A stretch of 64,000 bases of DNA from Nitrincola alkalisediminis (GCF_009821115.1 NZ_VYTY01000001.1:248001-312000), one strand, 5' to 3'. Positions 10,831-22,000 are shown, counted from the stretch's first letter. Notes: generated from the sequence alone by a model not told the origin. Program-made: numbers and translations.

Positions 10831-11283
10831 AGTCTCTTCACTACCTTCTAGTTGATTTATAAGGGCATATCCTTCGCAACATTCAGAATAGGGACTCATT
10901 GTTTACGACAATAGTTCAATCATTTTAGTAATTTTTTCTAAAAGTTACAGGGTGGTGTTCATTTTAACAGTATGGTATGGGGGGGTAGTTTCGGTCATTC
11001 ACTGAGTTGTGTTTAGGGCGTGTAATTTATTAATTTGTATTGCATTGCAAAATAAATAGCGTTTTGTGTTATTCTGTAAATGATCACAAAGAGTACTTTA
11101 ATTTCATCGATTTGTCGTAATTAGATAGATATGAGTCTTTTTCTCGATAGTTCTGGTCATGGTCAGCTGTTAATTTGATGATGCAAATCAAAGTATTTTT
11201 TGTGTGTATGCTGTGGCTAGGTCAGAGTTGTGGCGATAGCTAACCATTTATTGAACTAAACACTTCAGGGAGTGTGTGCCCAG
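10831..11283. promoter_or_regulatory. Divergent intergenic region between mnhA and the BCCT transporter gene
   Basis: About 450 AT-rich bases without a credible gene. Promoters for both the Na+/H+ antiporter operon and the osmolyte transporter must lie here or close by, and shared salt or osmotic control is a reasonable expectation. I see no promoter pair or operator clear enough to mark. A loose inverted repeat (TTTGAT, 7-base gap, ATCAAA) lies near 11176. Confidence 0.6.
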
Positions 11284-12921
11284 ATGAGCGAACACAATAA
11301 AGTGAATGATCCCATGTCTCCAGATGGAGAGGTGAACCCAATCGATACCGACTACCAGATCGGTCAAGATAACATTGCTGTTAAAATTGGTCCTTTTGGT
11401 TTGGACATCCACAACCGCGTTTTCCTGATCTCAGGGATATCGGTCATTGCATTTGTCGTGCTAACGCTGGCATTTCAAAACCAAGTCGGCCCCATGTTTG
11501 GAAGTATGAGAGGCTGGTTAACATCAAATCTGGACTGGTTTTTTATCAGTGCCGGTAATATTTTCGTTCTCATTTGCCTTTACCTGATTTTTTCGCCCCT
11601 AGGGCGTGTACGCCTTGGCGGTACGGAAGCCAAGCCGGATTTTAGTTACATCGGTTGGTTTTCCATGCTATTTGCCGCGGGTATGGGGATTGGCTTAATG
11701 TTTTACGGTGTTTCGGAACCCTTATCGCATTTTGCCTCGTCCATGGGCGGTACATCAGGAGATGTTGGCGCTCGAACCGATTGGGCACCATTGGGTGCCG
11801 CAGCTGGGGATGCCTCTTCGGCAGAGCGCTTAGCCATGGCGGCCACTATTTATCACTGGGCCCTGCACCCCTGGGCCATTTATGCCGTGTTGGCACTGGG
11901 CTTGGCGTTATTTTCATTTAATAAGGGCTTGCCTCTGACAATTCGATCAGTTTTTTACCCGCTTTTAGGGGAGAGAATCTGGGGCTGGCCGGGTCATATT
12001 ATTGATATTCTTGCGGTGTTTGCGACGCTTTTTGGATTGGCAACGTCCTTGGGGTTGGGTGCCTCACAAGCGGCGGCAGGCCTTAATTACCTATTTGGTA
12101 TTCCAGATGGAACAACCACACAAGTGCTGTTGGTGTTCGGCATTACATTGATTGCGTTGGTGTCGGTAGTCGCGGGTTTAGAAGCCGGTGTGAAGCGTCT
12201 GTCTGAAATCAACATGACACTGGCTGTATTGTTAATGCTTTTTGTCATTGTTGTTGGGCCAACCTTGGCCATTATTACGGGCTTTTTCTCTAATTTAGCG
12301 GCGTATTTGCAGTATTTACCTGCCTTATCGAATCCAATAGGTCGAGAAGATACTAACTTTGCATCAGGGTGGACGGCCTTTTACTGGGCATGGTGGATTT
12401 CCTGGTCGCCATTTGTGGGGATGTTCATCGCGCGAGTTTCTAGAGGACGTACCGTGCGCGAATTTATGATCTCTGTTTTACTGATTCCGTCAGCGGCTTG
12501 CGTACTGTGGATGACAGTGTTTGGCAGTACGGCCATTCATCAATATTTGTCAGGTTATGCCGCGGCGGCCGAGGCAGCCTTACCCCTGCAGCTGTTTAGT
12601 ATGTTGGATATTTTGCCTTTCGCGCAGATAACCTCGTTTATCGCTATTATTCTGGTTGTGGTGTTTTTTGTGACATCATCCGATTCGGGATCGCTCGTAA
12701 TTGATACCATTGCGGCGGGAGGTAAGGTGAATGCGCCAACACCACAACGTGTGTTTTGGTGCACATTCGAGGGGTTAATCGCGGTGGCTCTGTTGCTAGG
12801 GGGCGGTCTAGTAGCCTTGCAGGCGATGGCGGTTTCAACGGGGTTTCCATTTACCTTAGTTTTATTGGCTTCGTGTATTGCCTTGTTTAAAGGTTTAGCC
12901 ACTGAGCCTAAAGCGGTTTAA
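11284..12921 (+). CDS. BCCT family transporter (betaine/carnitine/choline type)
   Basis: Sodium- or proton-coupled secondary transporter for trimethylammonium compounds such as glycine betaine, used as osmoprotectants or carbon sources. Twelve membrane segments are expected in 545 residues. Signature features are GMGIGLMFYGVSEPL (the glycine-rich helix that in BetP lines substrate and Na+ sites) and WWISWSPFVGMFIARVSRGRTVREF. An in-frame GTG at 11272 exists, but an AGGGAG site lies before the ATG at 11284. The cytoplasmic N-terminus of about 40 acidic residues is modest and there is no long regulatory tail. It leads a three-gene run with a CBS/DUF294 protein and a DnaQ-like exonuclease. The substrate cannot be fixed from sequence alone. 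Confidence 0.9.
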   Translation: MSEHNKVNDPMSPDGEVNPIDTDYQIGQDNIAVKIGPFGLDIHNRVFLISGISVIAFVVLTLAFQNQVGPMFGSMRGWLTSNLDWFFISAGNIFVLICLYLIFSPLGRVRLGGTEAKPDFSYIGWFSMLFAAGMGIGLMFYGVSEPLSHFASSMGGTSGDVGARTDWAPLGAAAGDASSAERLAMAATIYHWALHPWAIYAVLALGLALFSFNKGLPLTIRSVFYPLLGERIWGWPGHIIDILAVFATLFGLATSLGLGASQAAAGLNYLFGIPDGTTTQVLLVFGITLIALVSVVAGLEAGVKRLSEINMTLAVLLMLFVIVVGPTLAIITGFFSNLAAYLQYLPALSNPIGREDTNFASGWTAFYWAWWISWSPFVGMFIARVSRGRTVREFMISVLLIPSAACVLWMTVFGSTAIHQYLSGYAAAAEAALPLQLFSMLDILPFAQITSFIAIILVVVFFVTSSDSGSLVIDTIAAGGKVNAPTPQRVFWCTFEGLIAVALLLGGGLVALQAMAVSTGFPFTLVLLASCIALFKGLATEPKAV

Positions 12922-12959
12922 GTCTTAAAAAGAAGGGTTCGGGACATGAGTAGTATGCA

Positions 12960-14837
12960 ATGAAAGCCGAGTTGATTGAGGTTCAGAATTTTTTAAAGCG
13001 TTATCCGCCGTTTAGTACCTTGCCTGATGACACCCTGCATTGGGTGGCCGACAATATTGAAGTGGGGTACTTTAAAGCAGGAACGCAGATTTTGGAGTTT
13101 GGTCAAGAGATTGACGCATTGCATGTAGTCAGAAGCGGGGCGGTGGAAGTCTTTCGCCGCAACGGTGATCTGTACAATCGAATGAGTGAGGGCGGTATTT
13201 TTGGCGAGTACGGTTTGCTGAGAAATCGGCAAATTCGTTTTCCAGCCAAAGCACTTGAAGACTCGTTAATCTACTTTATTCCCGAGCCTATCTTTGCTGA
13301 GTTGTTTGAGTCATTTGAATCCTTCGCAGACTTTGTTGAGATCGAAGACAGTGCGCGTTTGCGCAATGCGGTTTCAAGACATGAACAAGCGAATCAATTG
13401 ATGGCCTCGGAGGTCAAAAATTTAATTACGCGACCACCTGTCTGCATTGAAGCGCAGGCCAGTGTTAAAGATGCCGCCATTTTAATGTCGGCCGAATCGA
13501 TTTCATCCTTATTAATCATGCAGTCACCTGTGTCGGATACGGATTATGGGTTACCGAAGATGGTGGGTATTATTACTGATCGAGACCTGCGTACACGATT
13601 AGTCGCGAAGGGCTTGGATTACACAACCCCAGTTGCGGACATCATGTCGACGGATGTGATCACCATTGAGTCAAGCCAGTATGTGTTTGAAGCGATGATG
13701 ACTATGTTGCGCTATAACCTGCATCATTTACCTGTTGTCTCTTATCACCGTCCTGTGGGCGTGATTGCGATCTCCGATATTATTCGCTATGAATCACGAA
13801 ACAGCCTCTATTTGGTGGGCAGCATCTTCCGTCAGAACAGTGTTGAAGAGCTCAGCGCTTTATTGCCAGAGGTGAAAGCCTGCTTTATCCGAATGGTTAA
13901 CGAAGATGCAAATTCGCGCATGATTGGCAGTGCGATGGCCGTTATAGGCCGTAGTTTTAAGCAACGTTTATTGGAATTGGGCGAAGCTAAATTAGGTCCC
14001 CCACCTGTTCCCTATTGTTTCTTAGCCTTGGGCTCAATGGCACGAGATGAGCAATTGATCATCACCGATCAAGACAATGCCATGATTCTGGACAATCGTT
14101 TTGACCCAGAAATACATGATGGTTATTTTAAAGCGTTGGCTGAGTTTGTCTGTGACGGTTTAGCGGCTTGTGGTTATACCCACTGTAAGGGCGATATTAT
14201 GGCGACCAATTCACGTTGGCGTCAGCCGTTGGAGGTATGGGAAGGGTATTTCAAAGAGTGGATCGACAACCCAACGCCAGAGTCCTTATTGAACAGCTCG
14301 ATTTTTTTCGACCTGGACGGTGTTTGGGGCGAGTTAAAGTGGGCTACGCAGTTGAACCAATTGATTGCACGACGTGCGAAGAAGAGCCCGTTATTTTTAG
14401 CCTGTATGGCACGAAACGCGTTGAATCGGACACCGCCTTTGGGTTTTTTCAAAGACTTTGTTATGGAGCAGGATGGCCGACAAAACAACACCATCAATAT
14501 GAAGCGCAGAGGCACAGCTCCCTTGGCCGATTTAATTCGAGTGCATGCACTGGCCATTGGCTCACAGGCGCGTAACTCATTTGATCGGTTGCGCGATATT
14601 TTGGAGACAGACATTCTGCCGCGCGGGCGAGGACAAGATCTACGTGATGCATTAGAATTAATCGCCTTGGTGAGAATTCGTCATCAAGCCTTGGCTTTGG
14701 AAAAGGGTGAAGAACCCAACAACAATATAGCGCCTGAACATCTATCGGATTTTGAGCGAAAAAATTTAAAAGATGCCTTTCAGATTTTAAGCAATGCCCA
14801 GAAGTATTTGAAATTCTGTTATCAGTCTAACCGCTAG
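12960..14837 (+). CDS. cNMP-binding / CBS / DUF294 putative nucleotidyltransferase
   Basis: Predicted cytosolic signalling protein of 625 residues with four parts: a cyclic-nucleotide-binding-like domain (about 15-125; GQEIDALHVVRSGAVEVFR and GGIFGEYGLL), two CBS domains (about 150-285), a DUF294 nucleotidyltransferase-like domain with GSMARDEQLIITDQDNAMI (about 355-375, the G-S and D-x-D pattern of the polymerase-beta fold), and a DUF294 C-terminal helical domain. CBS and cNMP domains bind adenine nucleotides, so the protein may report energy state. The same domain set is often found beside solute symporters and DnaQ-like exonucleases, exactly the neighbours here. Its biochemical activity is not established. 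Confidence 0.88.
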   Translation: MKAELIEVQNFLKRYPPFSTLPDDTLHWVADNIEVGYFKAGTQILEFGQEIDALHVVRSGAVEVFRRNGDLYNRMSEGGIFGEYGLLRNRQIRFPAKALEDSLIYFIPEPIFAELFESFESFADFVEIEDSARLRNAVSRHEQANQLMASEVKNLITRPPVCIEAQASVKDAAILMSAESISSLLIMQSPVSDTDYGLPKMVGIITDRDLRTRLVAKGLDYTTPVADIMSTDVITIESSQYVFEAMMTMLRYNLHHLPVVSYHRPVGVIAISDIIRYESRNSLYLVGSIFRQNSVEELSALLPEVKACFIRMVNEDANSRMIGSAMAVIGRSFKQRLLELGEAKLGPPPVPYCFLALGSMARDEQLIITDQDNAMILDNRFDPEIHDGYFKALAEFVCDGLAACGYTHCKGDIMATNSRWRQPLEVWEGYFKEWIDNPTPESLLNSSIFFDLDGVWGELKWATQLNQLIARRAKKSPLFLACMARNALNRTPPLGFFKDFVMEQDGRQNNTINMKRRGTAPLADLIRVHALAIGSQARNSFDRLRDILETDILPRGRGQDLRDALELIALVRIRHQALALEKGEEPNNNIAPEHLSDFERKNLKDAFQILSNAQKYLKFCYQSNR

Positions 14838-14851
14838 TCGAGTGCAGACAT

Positions 14852-15595
14852 ATGCTGTATTTAGGTAAGTCGAATACATCCTCCAGCCAACGTGAGGATA
14901 CGGCCGTTGACTGGCCCCAGTTTTATGACGACTCGGCGCTATCGGCGAAAGATGTCCGTTTAAAAGCCTTTTATTCTGAGTCTTTGCCCCATGGAAAGAC
15001 ACCCTTAGAGCGTATCGATTTTGTGGCGCTCGACTTTGAAACAACTGGCTTTGACCCTAAACGAAACGGAATTTTGAGCATAGGGTTGGTGCCTTTTACA
15101 TTGCGACGTATTCACTGTGCTAGCGCTAAGTATTGGGTGGTTCGCCCTAGGGCGCAACTGGATCATGCTTCGGTCGCAATTCACGGCATCACCCATTCCG
15201 ATGTTCAATCAGCGCCTGATTTTATGCGCATTGTCGATCACCTCTTGGCTGCGTTGGCAGGGAAGGTAGTGGTCGTGCATCACCGTGGCATCGAGCGTCC
15301 TTTTTTAGATGCAGCGTTGCGTAAGCGAATTCACGAAGGAATCGCGTTTCCCGTGATCGACACTATGGAATTAGAGGCACGCCTTCACCGCGCCAAGCCT
15401 ATGAATCTAATGGATAAGCTATTAAATAAAGAGCCCGCTTCTATTCGTTTGGTGGACAGCCGAGCGCGTTACAATCTCCCGTATTATCAGCAGCATCATG
15501 CCCTAACCGATGCCTTGGCCACAGCCGAGTTATTGTTGGCGCAAATAGCGCATCGATTCAGCCCAGATACGCCTATCGATGCACTTTGGCTTTAA
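14852..15595 (+). CDS. DnaQ-like 3'-5' exonuclease (DEDDh)
   Basis: Exonuclease of the DNA polymerase III epsilon superfamily (247 aa). Catalytic motifs are present: DFETTG (Exo I Asp and Glu, about residues 57-59), ERPFLDAAL with the Exo II Asp region, and HHALTDALA with the Exo III His and Asp near residue 216. The first about 50 residues are an unrelated extension. It starts 14 bases after the DUF294 gene and very likely shares its transcript. It is too short and divergent to be the replicative epsilon subunit. Its link to transport regulation is unexplained. Confidence 0.88.
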   Translation: MLYLGKSNTSSSQREDTAVDWPQFYDDSALSAKDVRLKAFYSESLPHGKTPLERIDFVALDFETTGFDPKRNGILSIGLVPFTLRRIHCASAKYWVVRPRAQLDHASVAIHGITHSDVQSAPDFMRIVDHLLAALAGKVVVVHHRGIERPFLDAALRKRIHEGIAFPVIDTMELEARLHRAKPMNLMDKLLNKEPASIRLVDSRARYNLPYYQQHHALTDALATAELLLAQIAHRFSPDTPIDALWL

Positions 15596-15609
15596 CGCAG
15601 GTGTTCAGT

Positions 15610-16821
15610 CTATTTCGTGCTGAGAATGCGCAAAGTTAACTCTTTATCTTGCAAACGAATCAATAAAGGCTTGGGTAGGCCCACTTTGATTTTGCCCTCG
15701 ACAACTGGCGCTGTGTATTGGCAGTAACACTCGCCTTGCTTATCGAACAGAGCCCATTGTGCAACTGTCGCTGAGGCCGGGGAGACGGCAGATTCAAAAA
15801 AACCTGCTACGAGGTTACTGCCTAGATGTGGCTCATCCGCTTGGCGAGCGACAGGGAAGGGTTGTGAGCCGGGTGTGTGGAACAGTGAATCATGGTGCAG
15901 GTTTGAGCGCCTTGCGTAGGGCCAGATTTTATGGCGTAGAAACATCTGATCAGCAAAGTGCATTCGGCCTTGGTAGGTGTCTAAAAACTCAGTGATCATT
16001 GTTTTCATGTTGGGCAGTGCGCCACTTTTTACCCCCCACATACCCGCTAACATCAGCTCAGTGTGTGAACCCCAGTCTCGCATGATGTGAAAGGGTTTGT
16101 CTTCTTGAATCCAAGCCTTGACCGCTTCAGCCTCGTATTGGCTGATTAAGGAGTCAGCGTCCCGAAACACAATCCATTCTGCGTTGGGGTCATCTGCTGC
16201 CAGAAAACGCCAGAAGGTGCCATACCAATTCACTTCCGGTGCCTCAACGTCGATGACTTCAGCGCCAGCTGAAGCAAGGCGTTGTTTCACACCCTCAGGC
16301 ACACTTGCGTCCACGTAAAAACGGCATTGCCAGTCGGGGAAGAATTGCGGTTGCGCCAAGGCATTTAAATAGGCTGTTTCGCAGTACTTGGGGGAGTCAC
16401 CAAATAACGAGAAGGCAATGATCCGGCGTTGCCCAGAAGGGCCGACGGATATGTGCTGTTGATCTGTACCGAGTTCGGGGATCGATGCATCTCTTATTGC
16501 AATGGCTTTGGCTCCGTAGGGCGCAGCCCGCTCAAACTCATGTAAGGCTGACCAAGCGTGTGAGGCGGCGTCCAAGGCAGGGATATCATTTGGGTCGAGC
16601 GTTAAGCACTTGTCGGCATAGGCGATGGCGTCCTGCCAACGTGTCATATACACGCAACAAACCGCCGCATCCGATAGGGGTTTCGGATGCTTAGGCACCA
16701 GTTTATGCGCTGAGAGCGCCTGCCCTAGGGCTTTATTAAACTGGCCTTGGGCATAATAGCGTTTAAACTGCTCTTTAAAGTGCGTAAGCTTTTGATTGAG
16801 TCCTTTTGCTTTTGACGCCAT
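15610..16821 (-). CDS. TPR protein with glycosyltransferase-like C-terminal domain
   Basis: A 403-residue soluble protein. Residues about 17-115 form roughly three tetratricopeptide repeats (ALGQALSAHKLVPKHPKPL; AIAYADKCLTLDPND). The rest resembles a nucleotide-sugar glycosyltransferase fold: a strand ending FYVDASVPEGVKQRL, then WYGTFWRFLAADD and WIVFRDADSLIS, where D-A-D could be the metal-binding DxD motif. No signal peptide is seen. It converges with the exonuclease gene at a 14-base gap. A role in surface glycan or protein glycosylation is possible but not shown; acceptor and donor are unknown. Confidence 0.7.
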   Translation of the reverse strand: MASKAKGLNQKLTHFKEQFKRYYAQGQFNKALGQALSAHKLVPKHPKPLSDAAVCCVYMTRWQDAIAYADKCLTLDPNDIPALDAASHAWSALHEFERAAPYGAKAIAIRDASIPELGTDQQHISVGPSGQRRIIAFSLFGDSPKYCETAYLNALAQPQFFPDWQCRFYVDASVPEGVKQRLASAGAEVIDVEAPEVNWYGTFWRFLAADDPNAEWIVFRDADSLISQYEAEAVKAWIQEDKPFHIMRDWGSHTELMLAGMWGVKSGALPNMKTMITEFLDTYQGRMHFADQMFLRHKIWPYARRSNLHHDSLFHTPGSQPFPVARQADEPHLGSNLVAGFFESAVSPASATVAQWALFDKQGECYCQYTAPVVEGKIKVGLPKPLLIRLQDKELTLRILSTK

Positions 16822-16950
16822 GAACGCTTCCTACTTATTTTAAAAAGTGATTGAGCGTGATGCTTCCCGCTCAATCATCACTCTGCATGTTTTGAATGTA
16901 GCCATCACACTATTGTGTTAAATCCCTAAGAATATCGCAAATCCAAACAC

Positions 16951-18945
16951 TCACAATCCACTCACCCGATAGACTCTCGCCTTAACCGCATTATTCAAAA
17001 TATGGTTAGAGCGATCAATCAACGTGAATTGACGCTTAGCCCGCGTGATCCCTGTATAGATTAACTCTCGGGTGAGAATCGGATTGTCATAAGCGGGCAA
17101 CATGAGTGCGGTATGCGTGAATTCGGACCCTTGCGACTTGTGGACCGTCATGGCAAAAACTGTTTCATGTGCTTGAAGTCGGCTTGGTAAGATCCATCGA
17201 ATCTGTTGGCTACCGTCCCCGGATAAAAACGCAACTCGCAGGCCGAGACGAGCCTGCCCATCTTCTCGGTAGTGATAGGGCAAGGTCACGCCAATATCCC
17301 CATTCATGAGGTTTAAACTATAGTCATTTTGGGTAATCATAACTGGTCGACCCGCGTACCAGGTGCCTGTTTCTTTGATCAAGCCCTGTTTGAACAGCAA
17401 TTGCTCAATATACGCGTTCATTGCGTCGACGCCCTGTTCGCCTTTGCGAAGCGCACATAAGAGTTGGAACTGGCTGTGCTCTTCCAAAATACCCAATGCC
17501 CAATGGTCTCGTGCGCTTGCTGTCATGGGCTCGGTCATGGGGGTTGCATGCAAAGCATTGAGATACGCACCATAGCCAGTGCATAACAATTGGTTCAACG
17601 CGGGGGTGTCGGTTGAGTTTAGCAGGATGCGTTGGATGTCAGGGAATTGATCAAATAAAGAATGGATCGGTGAACTCGTATTCGGTTGCTCTGCTTGATT
17701 GACACGACGGGCCAACTGACCGATTCCCGAGGTGTCACCAAAGCGATAACTGTGCCTTAACATGGTGATCGCTTGGTCTTTTCTAGTGCCGTTGGCGTCT
17801 AAGAATGCATCGGGCAAGGTTTGTTGAGTGACGTTGGCTAGCCAAGCTTGAGTGTCGGGTGTGTAGTGTCCAGCCTCCGCCCGATGGCATAGGTTCCCCA
17901 GAACAGCACCTGCCTCCACCGAAGCCAACTGGTCTTTATCCCCCAGTAAAATTAAGCGTGCCTCTGCGGGAAGGGCGTCTAACAGTTGTGCCATGAGTTC
18001 AACATCAATCATTGAGGCCTCATCCACGACCACCAAGTCGACGCGCAGGGGGTTGCCACGATGATGCCGAAAAAAGCGACTGTTACGTAAAGGCCCAAGC
18101 AATCGATGCAGTGTTGTAACCTCCGTTGGAATGTCTTGACGAATTTGGGCTTCGTTCGTAAAGCTGGATAAGTCCAGTCCTTTCACTTGGCTAGCAATCG
18201 AGGCGTTTAGCCGTGCTGCGGCTTTGCCCGTCGGTGCGGCCAAACGAATGCTCAGTGGTCGCCCTTGTTGCGTTAAGGATACCTGTTGCAACAAGGCCAA
18301 CAACTTAACAACCGTTGTTGTTTTACCTGTTCCAGGGCCGCCTGTAATGATAGAGAAACCTTGGCGTGCAGCGAGGGCGCAGGCAATTTTCTGCCAGTCA
18401 GGGTTAACATCTGCCTGAGGGAATAATCGGTTCAAACTGTCACTGAGCAGCGATATTGGCAGATCATACTGTGTCGATAAACGTGACTCTATCGCTTGCT
18501 TGATGGACTGCTCGTGCTGCCAAAAGCGTCGTAAATAGAGTAGCGGGCGCGCTTGTGTTCCGCCCAATACCAAGGGTGAGTTGCCCGATCCTTCGCTGAC
18601 AAGTCTGGGATGTTGAAGGGCCGAAAACCATTGATCTAATGAAATATGGGCAAACAGTGTTTGGGGTAGATACTGCGGTGTGCTTTGCGCGTTTTCAGGG
18701 GGAAGCAGCAAGGCACTCTCTGGAGCATCAAGCGCATGTTTAAGATCAAAGCACACATGTCCTCGGCCATTTTGATGACTGGTTAACGCAATGGCGAGTA
18801 TCAACAAAGGCGAGGCATCCTCCGTCATTTCCTGAAAAAAACGTGCCACTTCAACATCCAGCCAGCGCAGCCACCCGGCCTCAGCCCAGCTTTCCAGCAG
18901 TTGAATGAGGAAGGTTGAGTCCTGCAATGCATCAATTGATTTCAT
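16951..18945 (-). CDS. recD: Exodeoxyribonuclease V subunit RecD
   Basis: 5'-3' helicase subunit of RecBCD, which unwinds and degrades broken DNA ends and loads RecA after Chi. The SF1 helicase motifs are visible: Walker A GGPGTGKTT at about 202-210, the DEAS Walker B motif in VVVDEASMIDV, the motif III region LGDKDQLASVEAGAVLG, and the C-terminal AMTVHKSQGSEF and TGITRAKRQFTL. At 664 residues it is somewhat longer than the E. coli protein (608). It lies 95 bases downstream of recB in the same direction. Confidence 0.96.
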   Translation of the reverse strand: MKSIDALQDSTFLIQLLESWAEAGWLRWLDVEVARFFQEMTEDASPLLILAIALTSHQNGRGHVCFDLKHALDAPESALLLPPENAQSTPQYLPQTLFAHISLDQWFSALQHPRLVSEGSGNSPLVLGGTQARPLLYLRRFWQHEQSIKQAIESRLSTQYDLPISLLSDSLNRLFPQADVNPDWQKIACALAARQGFSIITGGPGTGKTTTVVKLLALLQQVSLTQQGRPLSIRLAAPTGKAAARLNASIASQVKGLDLSSFTNEAQIRQDIPTEVTTLHRLLGPLRNSRFFRHHRGNPLRVDLVVVDEASMIDVELMAQLLDALPAEARLILLGDKDQLASVEAGAVLGNLCHRAEAGHYTPDTQAWLANVTQQTLPDAFLDANGTRKDQAITMLRHSYRFGDTSGIGQLARRVNQAEQPNTSSPIHSLFDQFPDIQRILLNSTDTPALNQLLCTGYGAYLNALHATPMTEPMTASARDHWALGILEEHSQFQLLCALRKGEQGVDAMNAYIEQLLFKQGLIKETGTWYAGRPVMITQNDYSLNLMNGDIGVTLPYHYREDGQARLGLRVAFLSGDGSQQIRWILPSRLQAHETVFAMTVHKSQGSEFTHTALMLPAYDNPILTRELIYTGITRAKRQFTLIDRSNHILNNAVKARVYRVSGL

Positions 18946-19040
18946 GGCAAGGTCCTTGTGTTTGTCGGTTGGGCCGCGTCTCTACAAGCGCGTTTTGAAA
19001 AAAGTGCAATCAACAACATGATGGATTCCCAAAAGCTCCC

Positions 19041-22000
19041 TTAAACAGACCGAAATAATGCATCGAGCGCTTCAATAAACGCCAGCGGCGGTCGGTCGGC
19101 TATCAATCCGCGTGTTTCAGGATGTTGGTTGCCCCGCAGGAAAAAATACAAAGCCCCGCCAACATCGCGTGTGTATTGGTACTCAGGGATTCGCTTACGT
19201 AAATGCCGGTGGAGTGCCAGTAAGTATAAGGCGTATTGTACGTCATAGCGTTTTTCAAGCAGCGCCTTTTCTAACGCCGGTAAGGCATAATCCGCATCTT
19301 GGTCACCCAGATAATTCGATTTCCAGTCGGCAATATAATAGTGGCCCTCAAATTCAAACACCAAATCGATAAACCCTTTGAGCATGCCATTGAGTTCAAT
19401 CGGTTGAAGTCTGGGTCGTGCTTGACCTGGCATCAAATAGGTTTGGCAAAGAGTGTCCAAGGCATGGGTGTCGACTCTGTGCGCGGCAAACATAAACTCC
19501 ATCTCAGCTTGATAGCGTTGCAGTTGATGCAGCGCGAGAACCGATGTGTTGGGTAGTTGAAATTGTGTGCTTAAGAAACTGTGCAACCAATGATCCAAAA
19601 TATCGACCCAGTCCGTCCAGCCACGAATTTGGCAGCGTTTTTCCAGCATCCCACGACGTGCATCGGTGGCTTGAAAAGCGGATTCAAAGCCCTGCTCGGC
19701 TGCCCATTCCAACAGTCCGTGTAAAAAGGTACCGGCATTGGGGCCACGTATAAATCGGTGCAACTCATGGAATTCGGCGCTCGGTAAGTGGCGCGTCGCT
19801 TGATCCATTTCTGGCACCTGTTCTTCGGATTGTGTTTCCTCAAGCGCGGAGTCGGGCGCTGCATCCAGCCAAGCCTTGTCAGTATCCTGCTGCCTATCTC
19901 CCGTTTTTAAGGCAGAGTAACTGGCAATCCACCAGTATTCCTTCGGGCTTCTCAGGGACGTTTCAGCGGCGCGGAACTGAAATGTCTGTGCCGATGTGTA
20001 CTGTGAAGACTCGATAGCGGGCGCATTAAGCACACGAATGTTTTGATCGCTATTCTGTAATGCATTCAGTGATTGCGTAAGATTTCCAGGGGTTAGCGTT
20101 TCTTGATCGACTAAAAGATAGCCCAATGCACTTTTATGCATCTTAGACTGCTTAGCGGTTCCTGATTTTAACGCGGCAATACCCAACCATAATGCATGAC
20201 GCGCACGTGTTAAGGCCACGTACAACAAACGCATGTCTTCAGCATGCCGTTCGGCGTCGGCCTGCTCCCAAGCCTCGGGAAAATGCTTGGAGCCTGCAAT
20301 TTCAAGAGAGCGAGAGTCATCGGAGGATAGGCTGACCGAAGTTTGTAAATGATTCACCTCTTTCCAACTGCTGATAAAGGGAAGAAGTACCAGCGGGTAT
20401 TCCAGTCCTTTGGACTTGTGAATGGTAATGACTCGAATTAAGTCAGCATCGCTCTCAAGACGCAAAATTTGCTCTTCACTTGGATCGTCAATTTGCTCAG
20501 CAAAGTGACGAATCAATCCCTGTTCACCTTCAAACTGCGCGCTGGCCTGTTGCAGCCACTCGGCGAGATGCAGCACGTTGGTGAGGATGCGTTCTCCTTC
20601 GTTTTGGTACAGCACGCGTTTGGCCAACTCATAGCGCTGCATGAACTCACGCAGCATAGGTAAAACGCCCTGACGACTCCATAAGCTATGAAAGTATCGG
20701 AAGTGTTCGGTTTCTTGCTCCCAGAGCAACTCATCACGATACAATGCCTCTAGGCGCGCAAGGTTAACGTTGAGTGTGGGTGTTGCAAGCGCTGCACGTA
20801 TTTTGCGATCGTTGCGAGGATCGGCACAGGCCTGCAACCACATGAGCAGATCGCGTGCTTCTGACGATTGAAATACGGACTCTCTATCCGATAAGTAAAC
20901 ACTGCTTAAACCTCGGTTTCTCAGTTCTGTACGAATTAAATCCGCCTCGGTTCGGCTGCGCACGAGAATGGCGATGTCATTGGGTTTAAGGGGCGTCCAA
21001 GCGTCTTGAGTGAAGAAGCCAGAGGTTTCCGGCGTGCTGAGCCAGCGCACGATCTGGCTGGCACAGCCTTTTGCCATGTGTTCCCGAAATGCACCAATAG
21101 AGATAAGTGCATCAGGGGATTCGCCATCTGACTCTTCATCTGAGTTGCTATCTGAATTGCTTTCTGTGCCAGTAGAAGGAAGGCCTTTGAGATACCATAT
21201 ATTCATGGCAGGCGTGACTTCACCTTCAAGTTGCAACTGCTCAGGCCGTCCCTGGGCTTCAACTTTAAGGAAGGGCACGGGATTGTCATCCGACTCCTTA
21301 AAATGAAATGCTCCTTTACTCAGCCGCTCGCCTTGAGCAAATAACGTGTTCACCGCCGACACCACGTTTTGTGTGGATCGATAGTTTTTGCGTAAGTGGT
21401 AATGACGTGAATGCGTGGCGTACCGAGCTTTTAAATAGGTGTGTATGTCGGCTCCGCGGAAGGAGTAAATCGCCTGTTTTGGATCGCCAATCATAATAAT
21501 CGCCGTGCTGGGCGAGTTCGCTTCGATGTCGTAAATACGATCAAAAATTCGGTACTGCAAGGGATCTGTATCTTGGAACTCATCAATCATCGCGACTGGG
21601 TATTGCGTCTTGATGGTCTGTCGCAATGCATCGCCTTGCTGGCCTTGAAGCGCTGTGTCCAGTTGCACGAGTAAATCATCAAAGCCTAACTCCGCTCGCT
21701 CTAATAAGAGTTGCTTCAACTCTGAGCGCACCCAGTAGGTTGCGTGAGCAAGCATGTGGGCTTTTAACGCGAGGGCTGAGTCATCACCGCTTTCGAGCGC
21801 TTGCCAGGTTTTAATGGCAGCAAAGGCAGGGTGCATGGGTTGTGCGGGTGCCTTTTTACCACCCGTGAGTGGGATCTCACCTTCTTGTAAATAGTGTAAG
21901 CCTTTGGGAGCTGGTTGGCCTGCTGCCCAAGCATCGGCATTCGACAAAAAAAGCAGGAGGTCTTCTTCGCTCTTAATACCGAACTTAGCCTTGTGTAAAT

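Noticed and set aside
10831-10899. N-terminal extension of mnhA to the ATG at 10899
   Set aside because: The added residues are polar and cysteine-containing, unlike MnhA proteins, which begin with the hydrophobic helix at 10830.
11170-11200. FNR/CRP-like half sites TTTGAT and ATCAAA before the BCCT gene
   Set aside because: The gap is 7 bases instead of the 4 to 6 expected, and one flank does not match, so it is probably chance in AT-rich DNA.
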